DNA of 7,328 nt from NCBI GenBank assembly GCA_002441055.1, contig DJWR01000208.1, positions 1-7,328 on the forward strand. Reading direction: 5' to 3'. The translations under genes were made by a program, and so were the position numbers. This DNA comes from Caulobacteraceae bacterium UBA6225 (GTDB lineage Bacteria; Pseudomonadota; Alphaproteobacteria; Caulobacterales; Caulobacteraceae). Below the pieces are notes generated by a model that saw only the letters and a program-made list of their open reading frames with translations, was not told the origin of the DNA and searched no databases. Below are positions 5,242-7,328 of this stretch, in pieces (within the stretch, counting starts at the first letter, position 1; each line of letters opens with the position of its first letter).

Positions 5242-6129
5242 TCAGGCCGGCTGAAGCTGACGGCGGACCATCTTGGCGTAGTCATCCATCAGGCTGAGCG
5301 AGATATTGCCCGGGATGAAGTTGTACTCGCCGATCTGCGAGACCGGGGTCACCTCGGCGGCGGTCCCCACCACGAAGCACTCGGTGAAGCCAGCCAGTTC
5401 TTCCGGCTTGATGTGGCGCTCCACCACCTCGAAGCCCTTGGCCTTGGCCAGCGCGATCACCGACTGACGGGTGATCCCGTTCAGGAAGCAATCAGGGGTG
5501 GGCGTGTGCAGGGCGCCGTCCTTGACGAAGAACACGTTGGACCCCGTGCTCTCGGCCACATAGCCGCGGTAGTCGAGCATCATGGCGTCGGTGAAGCCCG
5601 CCTTCTCCGCCGCATGCTTGGAGATGGTGCAGATCATGTAGAGGCCGGTGGCCTTGGCGTGGACCGGCTCGGTCTCCGGCGAGGGCCGCTTGTACTTGGC
5701 CCAGCACATGCGGATGCCCTTGGCCTTTTCCTCCGGCGAGAAGTAGCTCGGCCACTCCCACACCGCGATGGCCACATGGATCTTGGTGTCCTGGGCCGAG
5801 ACCCCGATCATCTCCGAACCGCGCCAGGCGATGGGCCGGACATAGGCGTCGGTCAGACCGTTCTTGGCGCAGGTGTCCTTGCAGGCCTGATCGATCTCGG
5901 CCACCGTGAAGGGGATCTCGAAGTCGAGGATCTCCGCCGATTTGAACAGGCGCTCGGTATGTTCGGTAAGCTTGTAGATCTCACCGCCATACATCCGCTC
6001 GCCTTCGAACACCGCCGAGGCGTAGTGGAGGCCGTGCGTCAATACGTGCACCTTCGCCTCGCGCCAGGCCACGAACTGACCATCCAGCCAGATCCATCCG
6101 TCGCGATCGTCAAAGGGAACGAGAGCCAT
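5242..6129 (-). CDS. ilvE: branched-chain amino acid aminotransferase
   Basis: This is a 295-residue fold-type IV, PLP-dependent aminotransferase that interconverts Leu, Ile and Val with their 2-oxo acids using 2-oxoglutarate/glutamate, in the cytosol. Landmarks are LTHGLHYASAVFEGERMY (30-47), EHTERLFKSA (56-65), the PLP Schiff-base Lys159 in VHAKATGLY, YVAESTGSNVFFV (190-202) with Glu193, LNGITRQSV (216-224) and GTAAEVTPV (255-263). Lys159 and Glu193 take the same numbers as in E. coli IlvE. The start is the ATG at 6129, with AAAGGAGG (6147-6140) 10 nt upstream. The frame stays open upstream to 6555, but that part is antisense to the response regulator and lies before the ribosome-binding site. 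D-amino-acid transaminase or ADC lyase are less likely given the full IlvE pattern. Confidence 0.95.
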   Translation of the reverse strand: MALVPFDDRDGWIWLDGQFVAWREAKVHVLTHGLHYASAVFEGERMYGGEIYKLTEHTERLFKSAEILDFEIPFTVAEIDQACKDTCAKNGLTDAYVRPIAWRGSEMIGVSAQDTKIHVAIAVWEWPSYFSPEEKAKGIRMCWAKYKRPSPETEPVHAKATGLYMICTISKHAAEKAGFTDAMMLDYRGYVAESTGSNVFFVKDGALHTPTPDCFLNGITRQSVIALAKAKGFEVVERHIKPEELAGFTECFVVGTAAEVTPVSQIGEYNFIPGNISLSLMDDYAKMVRRQLQPA

Positions 6130-6159
6130 CGGCGTAAAGCCTCCTTTCAATGCGCTCCC

Positions 6160-6188
6160 CTTACAGCGCCGCAAACCGCGCGCGTCAA
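6160..6188 (-). promoter_or_regulatory. candidate promoter of ilvE (Caulobacter housekeeping type)
   Basis: On the minus strand TTGACGC (6188-6182) matches the full Caulobacter -35 consensus. A 14-nt spacer leads to GCTGTAAG (6167-6160), which fits GCTANAWC except for two positions. Transcription would start near 6153, leaving a leader of about 25 nt that contains the AAAGGAGG ribosome-binding site. Motif, spacing and position agree well. Confidence 0.6.
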
Positions 6189-6195
6189 ACGAAAT

Positions 6196-6215
6196 GGCCA
6201 TGCCAACGCATGGTC
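6196..6215. promoter_or_regulatory. palindrome in the ilvE/response-regulator intergenic region
   Basis: CCATGC (6198-6203) and GCATGG (6208-6213) form a perfect 6-bp inverted repeat around CAAC; one wobble and one further pair extend it to 6196-6215. It lies about 10 nt upstream of the proposed ilvE -35 and 57 nt before the response regulator start, where an operator or autoregulatory site could act on both genes. No protein can be assigned. Confidence 0.3.
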
Positions 6216-6271
6216 GCCGAGGCTTGAGCGGCCTATCCTGTTTGCCTGCGCCAAGGGGAGCCGCCAGACGC

Positions 6272-6982
6272 ATGAGCCTTGCTGAAGCCTCCGGGCCGCT
6301 GGTCCGCCACCTGCTGGTGGTCGACGACGATGATCGTATCCGCGAGCTGCTGAAGGCCTTCCTCAGTCGGGAGGGGTTTCGCGTCACCACGGCGTCCGGC
6401 GGGGCCGCGGCGCGACGACTGCTCGACAGCCTGGACTTTGACCTGGCCGTCTTCGACGTGATGATGCCGGGCGAGGATGGGGTCTCGCTGACCCGCTGGC
6501 TGCGCAGCCAGGCCGGCGGGACGGGCCGGACGCCGGTCTTGATGCTGACCGCCAAGAGTGAGGCCGAACACCGGATCGAAGGCCTGCAGGTGGGCGCCGA
6601 CGACTATCTGGGCAAACCTTTTGAGCCACAGGAACTGCTGTTGCGCATCGAGGCGATCCTGCGTCGGACGAGCCAGCGGGCCCCCACTGCTGGATCAATG
6701 ACCCTGGGCGCCTGCGTCTTTGATCTGGCCCGTGGGGAGCTGTCCCAGGACGGCGCGCCGGTGCGGCTGACCGAGGGCGAGGCGGTGCTGCTGCGCAGGC
6801 TGGCGCAAACCCCGCACGAACCCGTGGACCGGCTCGAGCTGGCCCGCGACACGGTCGATCCCTCCGGCCGGGCGGTGGATGTGCAGGTCACGCGCCTGCG
6901 CCGCAAGATCGAGACTGACCCCAAGGCGCCGCGCTACCTGCAGACGGTTCGGGGGGTCGGCTACATGCTGGCGCCCGACTGA
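6272..6982 (+). CDS. OmpR/PhoB-family two-component response regulator
   Basis: This 236-residue regulator has a receiver domain at about 12-132 and a winged-helix DNA-binding domain at about 143-233. Receiver residues are all present: acidic DDDD (18-21), phospho-acceptor Asp62 in FDVMMPGEDG, Thr93 in MLTAKS and Lys115 in GKPFEP. The effector end is typical of the OmpR family, with AVDVQVTRLRRKIE (201-214) and YLQTVRGVGYML (222-233). I chose the ATG at 6272, preceded by AAGGGGAG (6253-6260) at 11 nt; an ATG at 6194 would add 26 unlikely residues with no family counterpart. Its stop overlaps the start of the kinase gene, so it receives phosphate from that partner. The regulon is unknown; RR-kinase order resembles alphaproteobacterial PetR/PetP- and EnvZ-type pairs. 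Confidence 0.95.
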   Translation: MSLAEASGPLVRHLLVVDDDDRIRELLKAFLSREGFRVTTASGGAAARRLLDSLDFDLAVFDVMMPGEDGVSLTRWLRSQAGGTGRTPVLMLTAKSEAEHRIEGLQVGADDYLGKPFEPQELLLRIEAILRRTSQRAPTAGSMTLGACVFDLARGELSQDGAPVRLTEGEAVLLRRLAQTPHEPVDRLELARDTVDPSGRAVDVQVTRLRRKIETDPKAPRYLQTVRGVGYMLAPD

Positions 6983-7328
6983 TGCGGGTCAGGCTGCCCC
7001 CGCGCTATCTGGGCCGGCTGATCAAGCGCCGGCTGCCGACCAGCCTGTTCGGCCGTTCCCTGCTGATTATCGTCCTGCCTGTGGCCCTGATGCAGGTGGC
7101 GGTCACCTGGATCTTCTTTGACGCCCACTGGGACACTGTCACCAGCCGCCTGTCCGACGGCCTGGCCGGCGAGGTGGCCTGGGCCGTGGCGGGCTACGAG
7201 GACGACCGCAGTCCAGAGGCCTTCGCTGTTCTGGCTGATCGGGCCGAGGAGTCGCTCAGCCTGTCCATCGCCCTGCAGGAGGGGCGGGAGCTGCCCCTCA
7301 ATCGCCGCTACTCCTTCTTCGCGCCCGT
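6982..7328 (+). CDS. sensor histidine kinase, N-terminal part (runs off window)
   Basis: The frame is open from ATG 6982 to the window end: 115 complete codons and no stop. After a basic N-terminus (about 1-25, many Arg and Lys) comes a hydrophobic helix at about 26-46 (SLLIIVLPVALMQVAVTWIF), then FDAHWDTVTSRLSDGLAGEVAW, the start of a periplasmic sensor region typical of EnvZ-like alphaproteobacterial kinases. The second membrane helix, HAMP, His-box and ATPase domains lie beyond the window, so the identification rests on this N-terminus and on coupling to the response regulator: the ATG shares one base with its TGA (6980-6982). No separate strong ribosome-binding site is seen, which fits translational coupling. 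Confidence 0.87.
   Translation, partial: MRVRLPPRYLGRLIKRRLPTSLFGRSLLIIVLPVALMQVAVTWIFFDAHWDTVTSRLSDGLAGEVAWAVAGYEDDRSPEAFAVLADRAEESLSLSIALQEGRELPLNRRYSFFAP

Noticed and set aside
4229..5285. Minus-strand frames of 268 and 284 codons.
   Set aside because: They are shadows of the TPR-like gene; the plus frame has membrane helices, a stop-transfer signal and TPR-like pairs, whereas these have low-complexity composition.
5413..6285. A 290-codon plus-strand frame.
   Set aside because: It is the antisense shadow of ilvE and shows no recognisable domain.
6130..6555. Possible 142-residue N-terminal extension of IlvE.
   Set aside because: The extension is Ser/Arg-rich, antisense to the response regulator, and lies before a good promoter and the AAAGGAGG site; the family starts at the ATG at 6129.
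1..7328. tRNA, rRNA, prophage, CRISPR, toxin-antitoxin or defence genes.
   Set aside because: I looked on both strands and saw no supporting sequence for any of these.

Overview
The window is GC-rich (roughly two thirds G+C by eye), gene-dense DNA that looks like an alphaproteobacterium of the Caulobacterales (Caulobacter/Phenylobacterium type). The pointers are codon use dominated by GCC, CTG and GGC, promoter-like sites of the Caulobacter housekeeping form (TTGACGC, 14-nt spacer, GCT box), a DUF4870-type membrane protein, and a palindromic intergenic repeat of a kind I recall from this group. The genus is inference, as no rRNA or marker gene is present.

Layout. (1) 1-1436, minus: an almost complete NAD(P)-dependent aldehyde dehydrogenase of 478 codons, whose last incomplete codon (TA-) lies at the window edge and is probably its stop. 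(2) 1437-1702: a divergent promoter region with an operator-like palindrome and two strong GC hairpins. (3) 1703-3951, plus: a likely operon of a 26-residue membrane microprotein, a pteridine-reductase-like SDR (FolM/PTR1 type, with the Asp-Tyr-Lys signature), dihydroneopterin aldolase/epimerase (FolB/FolX family), a two-helix membrane protein of unknown function, and after 57 bp a DUF4870-type membrane protein. (4) 3952-4177: a non-coding stretch with hairpins, then the displaced start of the next gene. (5) 4078-5176, plus: a membrane-anchored, tetratricopeptide-like protein gene interrupted at codon 10 by a structured element of about 112 bp flanked by CTAG. (6) 5184-5212: a hairpin terminator shared by convergent genes. 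(7) 5242-6129, minus: branched-chain aminotransferase IlvE. (8) 6272-7328, plus: an OmpR-family response regulator overlapping by 1 nt the start of its sensor histidine kinase, which runs off the window.

How the genes work together: the SDR and FolB-family genes form a compact pterin module (folate or tetrahydromonapterin), with the microprotein as its leader gene. IlvE makes or degrades branched-chain amino acids. The response regulator and kinase form a standard envelope-type two-component pair divergent from ilvE.

The most notable observation is the inserted element. Removing 112 bp and keeping one CTAG rebuilds an uninterrupted hydrophobic N-terminus for the TPR-like protein, so the insertion and its 4-bp target duplication can be read from this sequence alone. 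I see no phage, CRISPR, toxin-antitoxin or defence genes, and no clearly new multi-gene system.
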